Source: G965267605 sp965267605 (GTDB lineage: Bacteria > Bacteroidota > Bacteroidia > Flavobacteriales_E > Vicingaceae). From it: DNA of 64,000 bases. Location of the stretch: contig OZ254088.1 in the NCBI GenBank assembly GCA_965267605.1, forward strand, positions 2,914,001 to 2,978,000, in the 5' to 3' direction. Below, piece by piece: positions 1-8,707 of the stretch; within the stretch, counting starts at the first letter, position 1, and every line of letters begins with the position of its first letter. The position numbers were made by a program, and so were the translations under genes. The notes under the pieces are model-generated. The model worked only from the letters and a program-made list of their open reading frames with translations, ran no database searches and was not told the DNA's origin.

Positions 1-152
1 TTGACGTATTTGTAAAGGGTTTTCTTGGACATACCCAGTTCCTTGGCAACATCATCCATGTTGACGCTACGGATACCGAGTCGCATGAACAGCTGCGCAG
101 ATTGCGCAAGTATATTGGCGTGGCGATCGTCCATGGAGACAAACGTATACAT
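1..152 (-). CDS. TetR/AcrR-family transcriptional regulator (5' end only; gene runs off the window)
   Basis: Only the first 44-50 residues are present because the gene leaves the window at base 1. Reading the minus strand, the helix-turn-helix of a TetR-type repressor is clear: an Ala/Leu-rich helix 1 (ILAQSAQLFMRLG), then IRSVNMDDVAKELG and the recognition helix MSKKTLYKYV. In this family the N-terminal HTH binds a palindromic operator and the missing C-terminal domain binds a ligand. Two in-frame ATGs are possible, at 152 and at 134; the second (MDDRHANIL) gives the more usual family length before helix 1. The gene is divergent from asnS, and the shared spacer carries repeated GGAAAC/GTTTCC half-sites that may be its operator. 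The ligand and targets cannot be told from this fragment. Confidence 0.88.
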   Translation of the reverse strand, partial: MYTFVSMDDRHANILAQSAQLFMRLGIRSVNMDDVAKELGMSKKTLYKYV

Positions 153-160
153 TTTTTACA

Positions 161-243
161 CACAGGAAACATTTTAATCCCTGTTTTGTTTCCTGTGGGA
201 CAACCGTTTCCTTTTCGATATCGCTACAATTTCTCCGGAAACG
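161..243. promoter_or_regulatory. Inverted GGAAAC/GTTTCC half-sites between tetR and asnS
   Basis: CACAGGAAAC (161-170) and GTTTCCTGTG (188-197) form a perfect 10-base inverted repeat. A second, shorter inverted pair CGTTTCC (205-211) / GGAAACG (237-243) uses the same hexamer. All four half-sites lie just upstream of the TetR-family gene and of asnS. TetR proteins often bind inverted repeats in their own promoter, so an autoregulatory operator is the natural guess; a hairpin in the tetR leader is the alternative. No binding data are visible in the sequence. Confidence 0.4.
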
Positions 244-311
244 CAATTCTGCTGGGAATTTCAATGATAGTTCGCCAGAAATGATTTTTTTTGTTCGAAA
301 TATTAAACGCC

Positions 312-1736
312 ATGTATTTGTCGGTAAAAGAAGCGCTTGCAGGCGCGCAAATTGATCAGGAGGTAACTGTAAAAGGATGGGTGAGAGCATTCCGTCAGAA
401 TCGCTTCCTTATGATCAATGATGGTTCAACCATTCACAACATCCAATGTGTAGTTGAAGAGGGGACAAATATTGATGGCGTATCTATTGCTGCTGCTGTT
501 GAAGTAACAGGAAAGCTAGTTGCTTCTCAGGGAGCCGGGCAATCGGTTGAGATTCAGGTAACAGGCGTTGAAGTTGCAGGTGTGGCCAACCCTGATGACA
601 TTCAATCTACGATCCTTCAACCCAAGCGACATTCACTGGAATTACTGCGAGAGCAGGCGCATCTCCGTTTCCGTACAAATACATTTGGTGCAGTATTCCG
701 TTTGCGACACGCGATGACCTTTGGCATCCACAAGTTCTTTAACGATAGAGGTTTTTACAGCCTGCACAGTCCGATCATCACGGGGTCTGATGCAGAGGGT
801 GCGGGTGAAATGTTCCGTGTAACAACACTTGACCCAAAGAACCCACCAACAACCGAGGATGGCGCGGTGGATTACGCGGAGGACTTTTTTGGAAAAGAAA
901 CCAACCTTACGGTATCAGGCCAGCTTGAAGCAGAGCTTGGTGCTTTGGCGCTAGGAAAAGTATATACGTTCGGACCTACGTTCCGCGCAGAGAATTCAAA
1001 TACCTCCAGGCATGCAGCTGAATTCTGGATGATAGAACCCGAGGTAGCATTTGCCGACATCCACGACAACATGGACCTGGCTGAAGAAATGCTTCAATAC
1101 TTGTGCGGATATGCGTTGAAGCATTGTGCAGATGACATTGCCTTCCTTAACGACCGTTTAGCGAAAGAAGAGCAATCCAAACCGCAAAATGAGCGAGCTG
1201 AACTTTCTCTTATCGAGCGCCTTGAACTTGCACGTGATGTGAAATATGAACGGATCACATATACAGAGGCGATAGATATTCTTCAACAATCGAAGCCTTT
1301 CAAGAAAGGTAAATTCAAATATCCTGTTGAATGGGGATCCGATCTACAAAGCGAACACGAACGGTTCCTGGTAGAAAAACATTTCAAGAAACCCGTGATC
1401 ATCACTGGTTATCCGAAGTCATTCAAAGCCTTCTACATGAGAGACAACGATGATGGAAAAACAGTGGCTGCCATGGATATTCTTTTTCCAGGAATAGGTG
1501 AAATCATTGGTGGCTCGCAACGTGAAGAACGGCTGGAAGTGCTTCAACAGAAGATCAAGGATTTCGATATCCCTGAAGAGTCTGTGTGGTGGTATCTCGA
1601 GACAAGAAAGTTTGGAACCGCACCTCACAGTGGTTATGGTCTGGGATTTGAAAGAATGGTAATGTATGTGACCGGAATGTCGAATATCAGAGATGTAATT
1701 CCATTCCCAAGAACACCGAAAAACGCTGAATTCTAA
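312..1736 (+). CDS. asnS: Asparaginyl-tRNA synthetase
   Basis: Class II aminoacyl-tRNA synthetase that charges tRNA-Asn with asparagine in the cytoplasm; the matching tRNA-Asn gene is at about 41.2 kb. An N-terminal OB-fold anticodon-binding domain (VTVKGWVRAFRQNRFLMIND) is followed by the class II core with motif 2 (TFGPTFRAENSNTSRHAAEF) and motif 3 (GLGFERMVMY). The length of about 474 residues is normal for AsnS. I chose the ATG at 312 because MYLSVKEALAG matches the usual start of the family; an in-frame TTG at 291 would only add seven unusual residues. It is followed after 53 bp by rpoN in the same direction. Confidence 0.96.
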   Translation: MYLSVKEALAGAQIDQEVTVKGWVRAFRQNRFLMINDGSTIHNIQCVVEEGTNIDGVSIAAAVEVTGKLVASQGAGQSVEIQVTGVEVAGVANPDDIQSTILQPKRHSLELLREQAHLRFRTNTFGAVFRLRHAMTFGIHKFFNDRGFYSLHSPIITGSDAEGAGEMFRVTTLDPKNPPTTEDGAVDYAEDFFGKETNLTVSGQLEAELGALALGKVYTFGPTFRAENSNTSRHAAEFWMIEPEVAFADIHDNMDLAEEMLQYLCGYALKHCADDIAFLNDRLAKEEQSKPQNERAELSLIERLELARDVKYERITYTEAIDILQQSKPFKKGKFKYPVEWGSDLQSEHERFLVEKHFKKPVIITGYPKSFKAFYMRDNDDGKTVAAMDILFPGIGEIIGGSQREERLEVLQQKIKDFDIPEESVWWYLETRKFGTAPHSGYGLGFERMVMYVTGMSNIRDVIPFPRTPKNAEF

Positions 1737-1789
1737 AAACTGTTAAAACGGAAACCTTTTTGATAACTTAAGGTAGAATTGAGTTAGCT

Positions 1790-3256
1790 ATGCTTAAGCA
1801 GTCGTTACAACATAAATTGTTACAGAAGCTGTCTCCCCAGCAGATTCAGCTGATGAAGCTATTACAGCTTCCAACGGTTGCATTGGAGCAAAGAATCAAG
1901 GAAGAACTGGAGGCCAACCCTGCCTTGGACGAAGGCAAAGAGGAATTTTCCTCTGATGATGCGGACAGTTCTGATCTTGAAGGGCAAGAGTTATCTGAAG
2001 CGGAGCAGGATTTCGACATCAGTGAGTACATGGATGATGACGATACGCCTGACTACAAGTACCAAAGTTCAAATGCCAGTAAAGACGATGAGGAAAAGAC
2101 CATTCCATTGAGTGTTGGAATGACCTTTCACGAAAAGTTGGAGCAACAATTGGGGATGAGAGTACTGGACGATAGCTGCCGTGCTATAGCCCTTCACTTA
2201 ATTGGTAGTTTGGATGAAGCCGGGTATTTGCGGAGAGAAATTTCGGCCATTGTAGATGACCTTGCTTTTACACAGAACATTTCAACGAATGAGGAAAAGG
2301 TGCTGGAAATGCTGGCACTTATTCAGGAATTCGATCCACCCGGAGTGGCTTGCAGAGACCTTAGGGAATGCCTGTTATTGCAGATAGAACGGAAGGAACC
2401 CGAGAACCTTGCGGAAAGCTTCGTTCTGGCAAATGCCAAGATGGTGCTGGAAGATTTCTTCGAAGAGTTTACCAAAAAGCACTACGACAAGATCTTGAAG
2501 AAGACGGATCTGGAGGAGGATGATCTGAAAGATGTTTTGGCTGAGATTCTCAGGCTCAATCCAAAGCCGGGCAACTCGATGAGTGATTCTACAAAAGTGG
2601 TTCAACACATCGTTCCGGATTTCTTACTTGCCATTGACGATGGAGAACTTCGGTTGAGCATTAATGGACGAAATGCTCCAGAATTAAAAGTCAACAAGAC
2701 TTATGCGGAAATGCTTAATGCATTCCAGGAGCAAAAGGGAAAGGCGGATAAGTCGCAGAAAGAGGCCATCACATTCGTGAAACAAAAGCTGGACTCCGCT
2801 AAATGGTTCATTGATGCGATCCGGCAAAGAGAGAATACGTTGGTGGGAACCATGCAGGCAATCATGGAGTACCAGAAAGAGTATTTCCTGGAGGGAGATG
2901 AAACCAAGCTAAAGCCAATGATCCTTAAGGATATTGCTGAGAAGGTGAACCTCGATATCTCTACCATCTCAAGGGTGGTGAACAGTAAATATGTACAGAC
3001 GCCATACGGAACCTTCCTGCTAAAAACCTTCTTCTCTGAATCATTAAGTACCGATTCTGGTGAGGAAGTGTCTACAAGAGAAGTGAAAAAGATACTACAG
3101 GAAGCCATTGATGCGGAAGAGAAGAAGAAGCCTTTAACAGACGATAAACTTTCGGCTTTGCTCAAAGAGAAAGGTTACAATATTGCCCGAAGAACAGTTG
3201 CCAAGTACAGGGAACAACTCAATATCCCGGTTGCCAGATTACGGAAGGAACTATAG
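1790..3256 (+). CDS. rpoN: RNA polymerase sigma-54 factor
   Basis: Alternative sigma factor that needs AAA+ activators and recognises -24/-12 promoters. The N-terminal Gln/Leu-rich region I (LSPQQIQLMKLLQLP) binds activator and core polymerase. It is followed by an acidic region II (residues about 48-100), the core-binding and HTH region (DISTISRVVNSKYVQTPYG), and near the C-terminus the diagnostic RpoN box (ARRTVAKYREQLNIP). The 488-residue length fits Bacteroidota RpoN. The next gene starts at the base right after its stop, so the two are surely co-transcribed. No sigma-54 activator is visible in this window, so its targets lie elsewhere. Confidence 0.97.
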   Translation: MLKQSLQHKLLQKLSPQQIQLMKLLQLPTVALEQRIKEELEANPALDEGKEEFSSDDADSSDLEGQELSEAEQDFDISEYMDDDDTPDYKYQSSNASKDDEEKTIPLSVGMTFHEKLEQQLGMRVLDDSCRAIALHLIGSLDEAGYLRREISAIVDDLAFTQNISTNEEKVLEMLALIQEFDPPGVACRDLRECLLLQIERKEPENLAESFVLANAKMVLEDFFEEFTKKHYDKILKKTDLEEDDLKDVLAEILRLNPKPGNSMSDSTKVVQHIVPDFLLAIDDGELRLSINGRNAPELKVNKTYAEMLNAFQEQKGKADKSQKEAITFVKQKLDSAKWFIDAIRQRENTLVGTMQAIMEYQKEYFLEGDETKLKPMILKDIAEKVNLDISTISRVVNSKYVQTPYGTFLLKTFFSESLSTDSGEEVSTREVKKILQEAIDAEEKKKPLTDDKLSALLKEKGYNIARRTVAKYREQLNIPVARLRKEL

Positions 3257-3862
3257 ATGAAGACCATCGCGAAAATCGCTTCGGTATTGTTTCATCCGTT
3301 GCTCATGCCGTGTTACCTGCTCATTCTAATTTTCAGCAGCTATACGTATATCAACTTCGGATTTGCACGTGAAGCCAAAGTTTACCTGGTATTGTATGTG
3401 TTTTTATACCTCTTTCTAACACCAGGGTTTGTTTCGCTAATAATGATGCGCTACAAGTACATTGAATCCCTGTCGCTGAAAACCAGAAGAGAACGCTTCT
3501 ACCCCTATCTGGTCACCATCATCATGATGGGTATTGTGCTCTATTCATTCAGCCAAAGGCCCATTCCACATGCCATATTCCTGTTTTTCATTGGAGCACT
3601 CACATCGCTGATAACCTTGTTCGTGATCAACTTCTTCTGGAAGGTAAGTGCACACATGGCAGGTATTGGCGGACTTATTGGGGCACTTATTGCTTTGCAG
3701 CTGCGGCTCAACACAGACCTTTCCGGTTACATCATCCTGGCCATTATTGTTGCGGGATTGATTGGCTCCGCCAGATTAGTGCTTGATGCACACAAACCAG
3801 CCCAACTTTTGATTGGGCTGTTCGTGGGATTACTCCCCCAGATATATATTGTCTTGTTCTAG
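3257..3862 (+). CDS. PAP2-like multipass membrane protein
   Basis: About 201 residues with five or six hydrophobic segments, starting with a membrane helix (LLMPCYLLILIFSSY). The C-terminal part has SAHMAGIGG and later SARLVLDAHKPAQLLIG. These resemble PAP2 phosphatase motifs 2 (PSGH) and 3 (SRxxxxxHxxxD), but the canonical KxxxxxxRP motif 1 is at best degenerate (KTRRERFYP) and the last Asp is Gln. It is therefore either a divergent or an inactive member of the PAP2 superfamily. It begins at the base following the rpoN stop and overlaps the convergent peptidase gene by four bases (CTAG). Function in this position is unknown. Confidence 0.72.
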   Translation: MKTIAKIASVLFHPLLMPCYLLILIFSSYTYINFGFAREAKVYLVLYVFLYLFLTPGFVSLIMMRYKYIESLSLKTRRERFYPYLVTIIMMGIVLYSFSQRPIPHAIFLFFIGALTSLITLFVINFFWKVSAHMAGIGGLIGALIALQLRLNTDLSGYIILAIIVAGLIGSARLVLDAHKPAQLLIGLFVGLLPQIYIVLF

Positions 3863-5052
3863 TTGATTCCGAGCTTCTTCTTCATCTCCTTAGAGAGTGC
3901 ATCCTTGTGAAGCATGATGCTAATGGTCTTGTAGCTGAAATATGATTCACTTGCGAAGAAGTAACCATCGCAATCGTTACCTTTTGTACCCCAGCTGTTC
4001 TTGATCATGTAATACTTCTTGCCTTTTTGATCCTTAACAATGCCCGTGCAATGCATACCATGGTCATCGGTCGTTTCGAAATTATCGAACGCCTTTTGTC
4101 TCATTTCCTGCGTGATCTCCTTCTCTTCACAAGGCTCATCAAAAGCGTTGCCTTCTTTCTTTGCACCAGCATCAGAAAAGTGTTTGTTGTCCTTCCCTCT
4201 CTTCTTGATCAAATCTTCATTCTTAGGTACAATGGCCAATCCATCGCGGAATGAAAAACCCTTTTCAGAAACATCTGCCGCCCAAGCAACAGAGTACTCA
4301 TTCATTAATGCATCATCCATAATGCCAACCAACTCATTCAAAGGAACATTGTATACCTGTCCCCAGGCCCAGTTGTCCGGAACTTCCATGATGAACTTCT
4401 CATAGAACGGATGGTGAGTGAAAGAAGAGATGTACACGTAATCATCCATGTTCATCCCCAAGCTCTTCCAATAGCTCTGTGCTGTGTGTTTCTTACCATT
4501 ATACTCAAACTCCGTTGGCAGTTCTCCCCAGTACGCATCAAGTATACCATCAACAGCTGCCTGCCAGCCTGTGGTGAGCCTTCGGCCTTTAATCAGTGCA
4601 TCTACCGTAGATTTCAAAACCCTGTCAACCTCACCATGGTCATGCTTCTCACTGCCATAATTCAACCCTTTGTATGCTTCCTGTGGCACAATACCGTGCT
4701 TATTGATTACATGAGGGATGTCGTGAAAAGCTCCACCAGCTGAAAAATTGATGGTTCCATGCATGCGAACGTACTTTTCTGCCTTATCGGCATACGCATT
4801 ACGCACAATGAACATTTCAGAAAGCTTATGCTTGCCTTTGCCCATCCTCATCAGTTCAGACTCTACGAAAGACAATGCTGAAAAACTCCAACAGGTACCT
4901 GACCTGCTTTGGTTCTGAACCTCATTTGCTTCGATGTCTTTTACAACGGTAAATAGATAGCCACCTTTCTTCTTATTTCTAAGCGTATCTGCCGCATAGG
5001 AAGACCCTACCAAAACGAGAAGACCAAGAAGGCCTGTGATCACTTTTTTCAT
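3859..5052 (-). CDS. Secreted papain-family (C1, bleomycin-hydrolase/PepC-like) cysteine peptidase
   Basis: A 397-residue protein with an N-terminal signal peptide (ITGLLGLLVLVGSSYAAD). The catalytic cysteine is in SRSGTCWSFSAL (C54), and the histidine and asparagine near residues 334 and 352 are in DDHGMHCTGIV and MIKNSWGTKG. The order C-H-N and the long insert between them match the C1B (PepC/bleomycin hydrolase) branch, which are aminopeptidases, though most of those are cytoplasmic whereas this one has an export signal. It probably degrades peptides in the periplasm or outside the cell. It is convergent with the PAP2-like gene and divergent from nadD, with 79 bp between the starts. Confidence 0.9.
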   Translation of the reverse strand: MKKVITGLLGLLVLVGSSYAADTLRNKKKGGYLFTVVKDIEANEVQNQSRSGTCWSFSALSFVESELMRMGKGKHKLSEMFIVRNAYADKAEKYVRMHGTINFSAGGAFHDIPHVINKHGIVPQEAYKGLNYGSEKHDHGEVDRVLKSTVDALIKGRRLTTGWQAAVDGILDAYWGELPTEFEYNGKKHTAQSYWKSLGMNMDDYVYISSFTHHPFYEKFIMEVPDNWAWGQVYNVPLNELVGIMDDALMNEYSVAWAADVSEKGFSFRDGLAIVPKNEDLIKKRGKDNKHFSDAGAKKEGNAFDEPCEEKEITQEMRQKAFDNFETTDDHGMHCTGIVKDQKGKKYYMIKNSWGTKGNDCDGYFFASESYFSYKTISIMLHKDALSKEMKKKLGIN

Positions 5053-5131
5053 AATAATTCTTGATAAAGGGTCCTAAAGTTAACCAAATCAGGACAATAA
5101 GATTTTTGGAATTATTTTCACCTTTATACCT

Positions 5132-5746
5132 ATGAAGATCGGGCTATACTTCGGAACCTTCAACCCCATTCACGTGGGTCATTTGGTGATTGCCAATTAC
5201 ATGGCAGATTTCACAGATCTGGATAAGGTATGGCTGGTTGTGAGTCCTCAGAATCCCTTGAAGCAAAAGTCTTCAATGCTTAAAGATTACCACAGGTTGA
5301 TGATGGCAAGAATTGCGACCGAGGAAAACATGAAGCTCCATATCAGCAATATTGAGTTTGATCTTCCACGTCCGTCTTATACGGCTGACACGCTGGCTTA
5401 CCTCATTGATAAATATCCTGATGACGAATTCTGCCTTATCATGGGTGAGGACAATCTCAGGACCTTCCACAAGTGGAAGAACTACGAGCATATCCTAAAA
5501 ACACATCAACTGTATGTGTACCCACGAAACCTCACTGAATCAGAAAAAAAAGAAGTGGAAGCGCATTCGGATGCAACCATAGAATTGCGGGAACATCACA
5601 ACGTCAGGTTTTTTGATGAGGTACCGGTTATGCGTATATCCTCCAGCTTCATAAGACAAGCCATCAAGGATGGGAAAGATGTGAGGTATCTACTTTCTGA
5701 TCCCGTCTATCAGTTCGTTACGGAAATGCACTTCTACAAGAAGTAG
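5132..5746 (+). CDS. nadD: Nicotinate-nucleotide adenylyltransferase
   Basis: Transfers AMP from ATP to nicotinate mononucleotide, the step before NAD synthetase in NAD biosynthesis; soluble. The nucleotidyltransferase signature GTFNPIHVGHL lies at the N-terminus (residues about 8-18), and the second phosphate-binding motif SSSFIR near residue 170. The length of 204 residues is usual. The ATG at 5132 sits directly before MKIGLYFGTFNP, as expected for the family. Its stop codon is immediately followed by the stop of the convergent iron-sulfur protein gene, with no spacer. Confidence 0.95.
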   Translation: MKIGLYFGTFNPIHVGHLVIANYMADFTDLDKVWLVVSPQNPLKQKSSMLKDYHRLMMARIATEENMKLHISNIEFDLPRPSYTADTLAYLIDKYPDDEFCLIMGEDNLRTFHKWKNYEHILKTHQLYVYPRNLTESEKKEVEAHSDATIELREHHNVRFFDEVPVMRISSSFIRQAIKDGKDVRYLLSDPVYQFVTEMHFYKK

Positions 5747-6703
5747 CTACTTGTTCCTTTTGTGGTGGGGATAGTTATGCCGTTTTTCGGCTGGCACCGT
5801 ATCTATGGGTTCTGGTGGGTTCTCCATAATTACTTCAGGGAACTTCACCGTTTCATGTCCCTCAAAGTCCTTCGCCCAAACCTTATGGTTGTAAACGCAA
5901 ACAGGAAGACAAGCTGAGCAATAATAATGGTCACGGAAGTAAGGAAAGCACTTCCCGGTGTCTACCATGTACCGATCATTTCCAAGGTGGTCTTTGCCTC
6001 CCTCCGGGCTGCGTTCCTCCGGAACTGCATCAGCAGGACAGTAGATTCTACAGGCCTTACACTTATCGCAAAAAGCTGCAATTCCAGCATCAATGGGTGC
6101 ATCACAAGCGAGGTCAATAGATGTTGCAACACTTCCCATTCTAAACAAAGGGCCCAGTTCCGGATTGATAATGGAGCCGTGCCTTCCTAATTCGCCAAAA
6201 CCTGCTTTCAGGCCGATAGGGATATGAAGCAGGTTGCTGTCTCCGATTGGATGCTCTATTTCACAGCTATATCCAATACTTCTTATATACCTGGCAAGTT
6301 TAATTACCACTTCGCCCAGCTCATGGTAAATCCTAACACATTCAACCGCAGCCTCCTTTGATGGAACTACCTGAAAATTCCGATACAGCATTCTCGAACC
6401 AACGGCAATTGCAAACTTCTCCTTGATCGTTCTGCCCTTGTAAATATCACTTGGTTCAATTTCACATATGCCCACAATGTCTGCCCCAAATTCTTTTGCT
6501 TTCTCTTTGATGTGCTCTGCTGCCTGCTGCGGGGAATCAAACACGCGCTTTGTGTCCGCAACCGGTCCATCGAAATTCGGAAACTGCTCATGGTAAATTT
6601 TATGTAGAATCTGATCTACTTCTGGAATAGGGTTTCGCCCCCCTACGCCCATATACCAATCATCCCAAGAAAAGGCAGGCGGTGATTTTGGTGCAGCGTC
6701 CAC
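5747..6703 (-). CDS. Double [4Fe-4S] QueG/reductive-dehalogenase-like protein
   Basis: About 318 residues with no signal peptide or membrane segment. Two ferredoxin-type cluster motifs lie near the C-terminus: C212-C215-C218-C222 (FCDKCKACRIYCP) and C252 with C262-C265-C269 (YYCSACLPVCVYN). Upstream, residues about 95-200 contain a nitroreductase-like stretch with GFGELGRHGSIINPELGPLFR, which resembles the corrinoid-enclosing region of reductive dehalogenases (RdhA) and epoxyqueuosine reductase (QueG). It lacks the Tat signal of respiratory RdhA and is not a standard QueG by its N-terminus, so substrate and cobalamin use are open. The start is GTG at 6703; an earlier in-frame stop (the purQ stop) prevents extension. 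It lies 18 bp behind purQ. Confidence 0.75.
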   Translation of the reverse strand: MDAAPKSPPAFSWDDWYMGVGGRNPIPEVDQILHKIYHEQFPNFDGPVADTKRVFDSPQQAAEHIKEKAKEFGADIVGICEIEPSDIYKGRTIKEKFAIAVGSRMLYRNFQVVPSKEAAVECVRIYHELGEVVIKLARYIRSIGYSCEIEHPIGDSNLLHIPIGLKAGFGELGRHGSIINPELGPLFRMGSVATSIDLACDAPIDAGIAAFCDKCKACRIYCPADAVPEERSPEGGKDHLGNDRYMVDTGKCFPYFRDHYYCSACLPVCVYNHKVWAKDFEGHETVKFPEVIMENPPEPIDTVPAEKRHNYPHHKRNK

Positions 6704-6721
6704 ACCATAAATATAAGAATG

Positions 6722-7411
6722 CTAAGCTGGGACTGCTGCCAGAATAGATTCGAAGAGCGACTTTCCATCCATATTGCTCAACGCATCGTCAGCGGCTCGC
6801 TCCGGATGTGGCATCATGCCGAATACATTTCTTCCTGCATTACATACCCCGGCTATGTTATTGATAGAACCATTTGGATTTGCCTCTGGGGTGACATTCC
6901 CTTGTGCATCACAATAGCGGAAAATAACCTGGTTGTTGTCTTCGATCTCTTTGATTACATCATCAGGCGCAAAAAATCTACCCTCACCATGTGCAATTGG
7001 AATTTTGATCGCATGGTCTGGAACTGATTGAGTGATGAGTGTGTCATCGTTTCCCCTGATGAGGTGAACATTCTTGCAAATGAACTTCTGATTATTGTTG
7101 TGAAGCAACGTTCCCGGAACAAGGCCCGATTCGCAAAGAATCTGAAAACCATTGCAGATACCCATTACATATCCGCCATTCTTAGCGTGTGCAATTACCT
7201 CATCCATAATGGGTGAGAATCGTGCAATCGCCCCTGAACGTAGGTAGTCTCCGTAAGAAAAACCTCCTGGTAATACGATAAAGTCAGCACCTTGCAAATC
7301 CTTGTCTTTGTGCCAAAGATTCACTACTTCCTGTCCCATGATGGTCTCCAGAACATAGATCATATCATGATCGCAATTGGAGCCTGGAAATGTTACAACA
7401 CCGAATTTCAT
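6722..7411 (-). CDS. purQ: Phosphoribosylformylglycinamidine synthase, glutaminase subunit
   Basis: Supplies ammonia from glutamine to PurL in the fourth step of purine synthesis. This is a class I glutamine amidotransferase of 229 residues. The nucleophile Cys86 is in YVMGICNGFQIL, and the His-Glu pair is in MMPHPERAADD near the C-terminus. The N-terminus MKFGVVTFPGSNCDHD is typical of stand-alone PurQ, so PurL and a small PurS must lie elsewhere. The iron-sulfur protein gene follows 18 bp downstream and probably shares the transcript, a pairing with no obvious biochemical meaning. Confidence 0.95.
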   Translation of the reverse strand: MKFGVVTFPGSNCDHDMIYVLETIMGQEVVNLWHKDKDLQGADFIVLPGGFSYGDYLRSGAIARFSPIMDEVIAHAKNGGYVMGICNGFQILCESGLVPGTLLHNNNQKFICKNVHLIRGNDDTLITQSVPDHAIKIPIAHGEGRFFAPDDVIKEIEDNNQVIFRYCDAQGNVTPEANPNGSINNIAGVCNAGRNVFGMMPHPERAADDALSNMDGKSLFESILAAVPA

Positions 7412-7486
7412 CCGAACGAATTATGCAACAAAATTACACGTGCACATCACATGGCACAGTGAATTGGGAAAAAGAAATAAACAAAA

Positions 7487-8452
7487 TCAGCCGATCAGTT
7501 GAAAAGCAATAATGAACCCCACCCATACGGTAACCAACATCTCGGGTAGCCATTTTCGATTGAAAGAGTTGAAGTATGTAGCACCTAGCGGGGCCAGCAC
7601 AACTGAAGAGCTAACAATACAACCGTATACTGCCTGCAAACCAGCGGCAAAGGGTACTACTCCCACCAGAAGCCCAACAATAAGTAGCAAGTAGAAATTT
7701 CTTCTACGCATGGTTACTTTACCCATCGAGCTTCCCCAGCCAAGTACACCTATCAGGATGAGCACACCTGCAAGAATCAGATCTGTTTTGTTCCACTCCG
7801 AGTAGGTTCCATACAGGTGCTGTTGAAACTCGAATTGGAATGTGGAATCCATAATAAACACTGCAAACCACCAATAAATAACAGGAATCAACATGCCCAA
7901 GAGACTAAATATCAGGTCTTTCACTGCTATGGTGCGAATCACTACCAATGCGGTCCACAACACCAATACAATAAGAATGGAAGGTAGGTAAAGCAGCGCA
8001 GCGATTCCTGCCAGCAGAGCGGCATTGAAATCGTAGCGGTAAACATCGTGTTGATTGTAAATAGCAAAAATCTGTTGCCAGGCGGGAATCAAAAATGTGG
8101 AAGCAATCAAGGGTGCACTCAAAGAATGGGTGGCAGGAATAGTGGACCCGAACAGTATATAAAGCAACAACACCGTATTACTTCTTTCCTCAAATATTCC
8201 GGACACATTGTGTATGTGGTTGAGCCACAATCCTTGAGCAAACAGAAGTACGAGTCCAGCGATCTTCCAAACAACCTTGCTTCCTGGTAAGTCAACAGTT
8301 CGAAAACTGAAATACAACTTATTAGATGTCTCGGCATCCCAGTCTACCATCCAGAAAATCACCGCCAATACAAGCGCCACTATGTACCCAGTGGGAAGAT
8401 TAGGACGGAATAACCTGAGAATGATCAATGCGAGATGTTTATGTTTTAACAA
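7487..8452 (-). CDS. DUF6427-like multipass membrane protein
   Basis: About 321 residues with eight to ten predicted membrane helices (for example YIVALVLAVIFWMV and LLIVGLLVGVVPFAAG). I recognise the overall pattern of the Bacteroidota family DUF6427, which in flavobacteria is usually found beside a glycosyltransferase and a small DUF6341 protein; both are present here (8.5 and 8.7 kb). The first codon is a TTG and there is no ATG nearby, so the exact start is uncertain. No catalytic motif is visible. The family assignment rests on recall of the neighbourhood and topology, not on a search. Confidence 0.65.
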   Translation of the reverse strand: MLKHKHLALIILRLFRPNLPTGYIVALVLAVIFWMVDWDAETSNKLYFSFRTVDLPGSKVVWKIAGLVLLFAQGLWLNHIHNVSGIFEERSNTVLLLYILFGSTIPATHSLSAPLIASTFLIPAWQQIFAIYNQHDVYRYDFNAALLAGIAALLYLPSILIVLVLWTALVVIRTIAVKDLIFSLLGMLIPVIYWWFAVFIMDSTFQFEFQQHLYGTYSEWNKTDLILAGVLILIGVLGWGSSMGKVTMRRRNFYLLLIVGLLVGVVPFAAGLQAVYGCIVSSSVVLAPLGATYFNSFNRKWLPEMLVTVWVGFIIAFQLIG

Positions 8453-8491
8453 ATTTATATTTACTTTTAACCGTTCTACAATTCTGACGTC

Positions 8492-8680
8492 ATGACAGTA
8501 AATTCTTTACTAGCATCTCTCGAAAAAATATTTGTGTGGTCTTTTGAGAGCATTCTTGAACCATTGGGTGATGGTATGAACTGGGTGTTCATTGCTATAG
8601 GATTCATTGGAATGTTCGTATGGCTGAAGATGCAGGGCAGCTTCAACAAGGAAGCTGAGCGTACTGGCGGCATCAAGTAA
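8492..8680 (+). CDS. Small single-pass membrane protein, DUF6341-like
   Basis: A 62-residue protein with an N-terminal amphipathic part (LASLEKIFVWSFESILEPLG), one transmembrane helix (WVFIAIGFIGMFVWLKM) and a short charged tail. Size, topology and neighbours match the small DUF6341 proteins of flavobacteria that lie next to the DUF6427 membrane protein, here divergently transcribed with 39 bp between starts. ATG start; ends 27 bp before the stop of the convergent glycosyltransferase gene. Function unknown; a role with the large membrane protein is a guess from context. Confidence 0.7.
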   Translation: MTVNSLLASLEKIFVWSFESILEPLGDGMNWVFIAIGFIGMFVWLKMQGSFNKEAERTGGIK

Positions 8681-8707
8681 TTCAAGCAACTTATTTCTGG
8701 AAGCGCA

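Noticed and set aside
67..390. 107-codon minus-strand frame across the tetR-asnS gap
   Set aside because: Conflicts with the TetR helix-turn-helix frame, which is clearly coding, and with the asnS start.
2701..3165. 154-codon minus-strand frame inside rpoN
   Set aside because: Ser/Phe-rich translation opposite a highly conserved region of rpoN; a shadow of lysine and glutamate codons.
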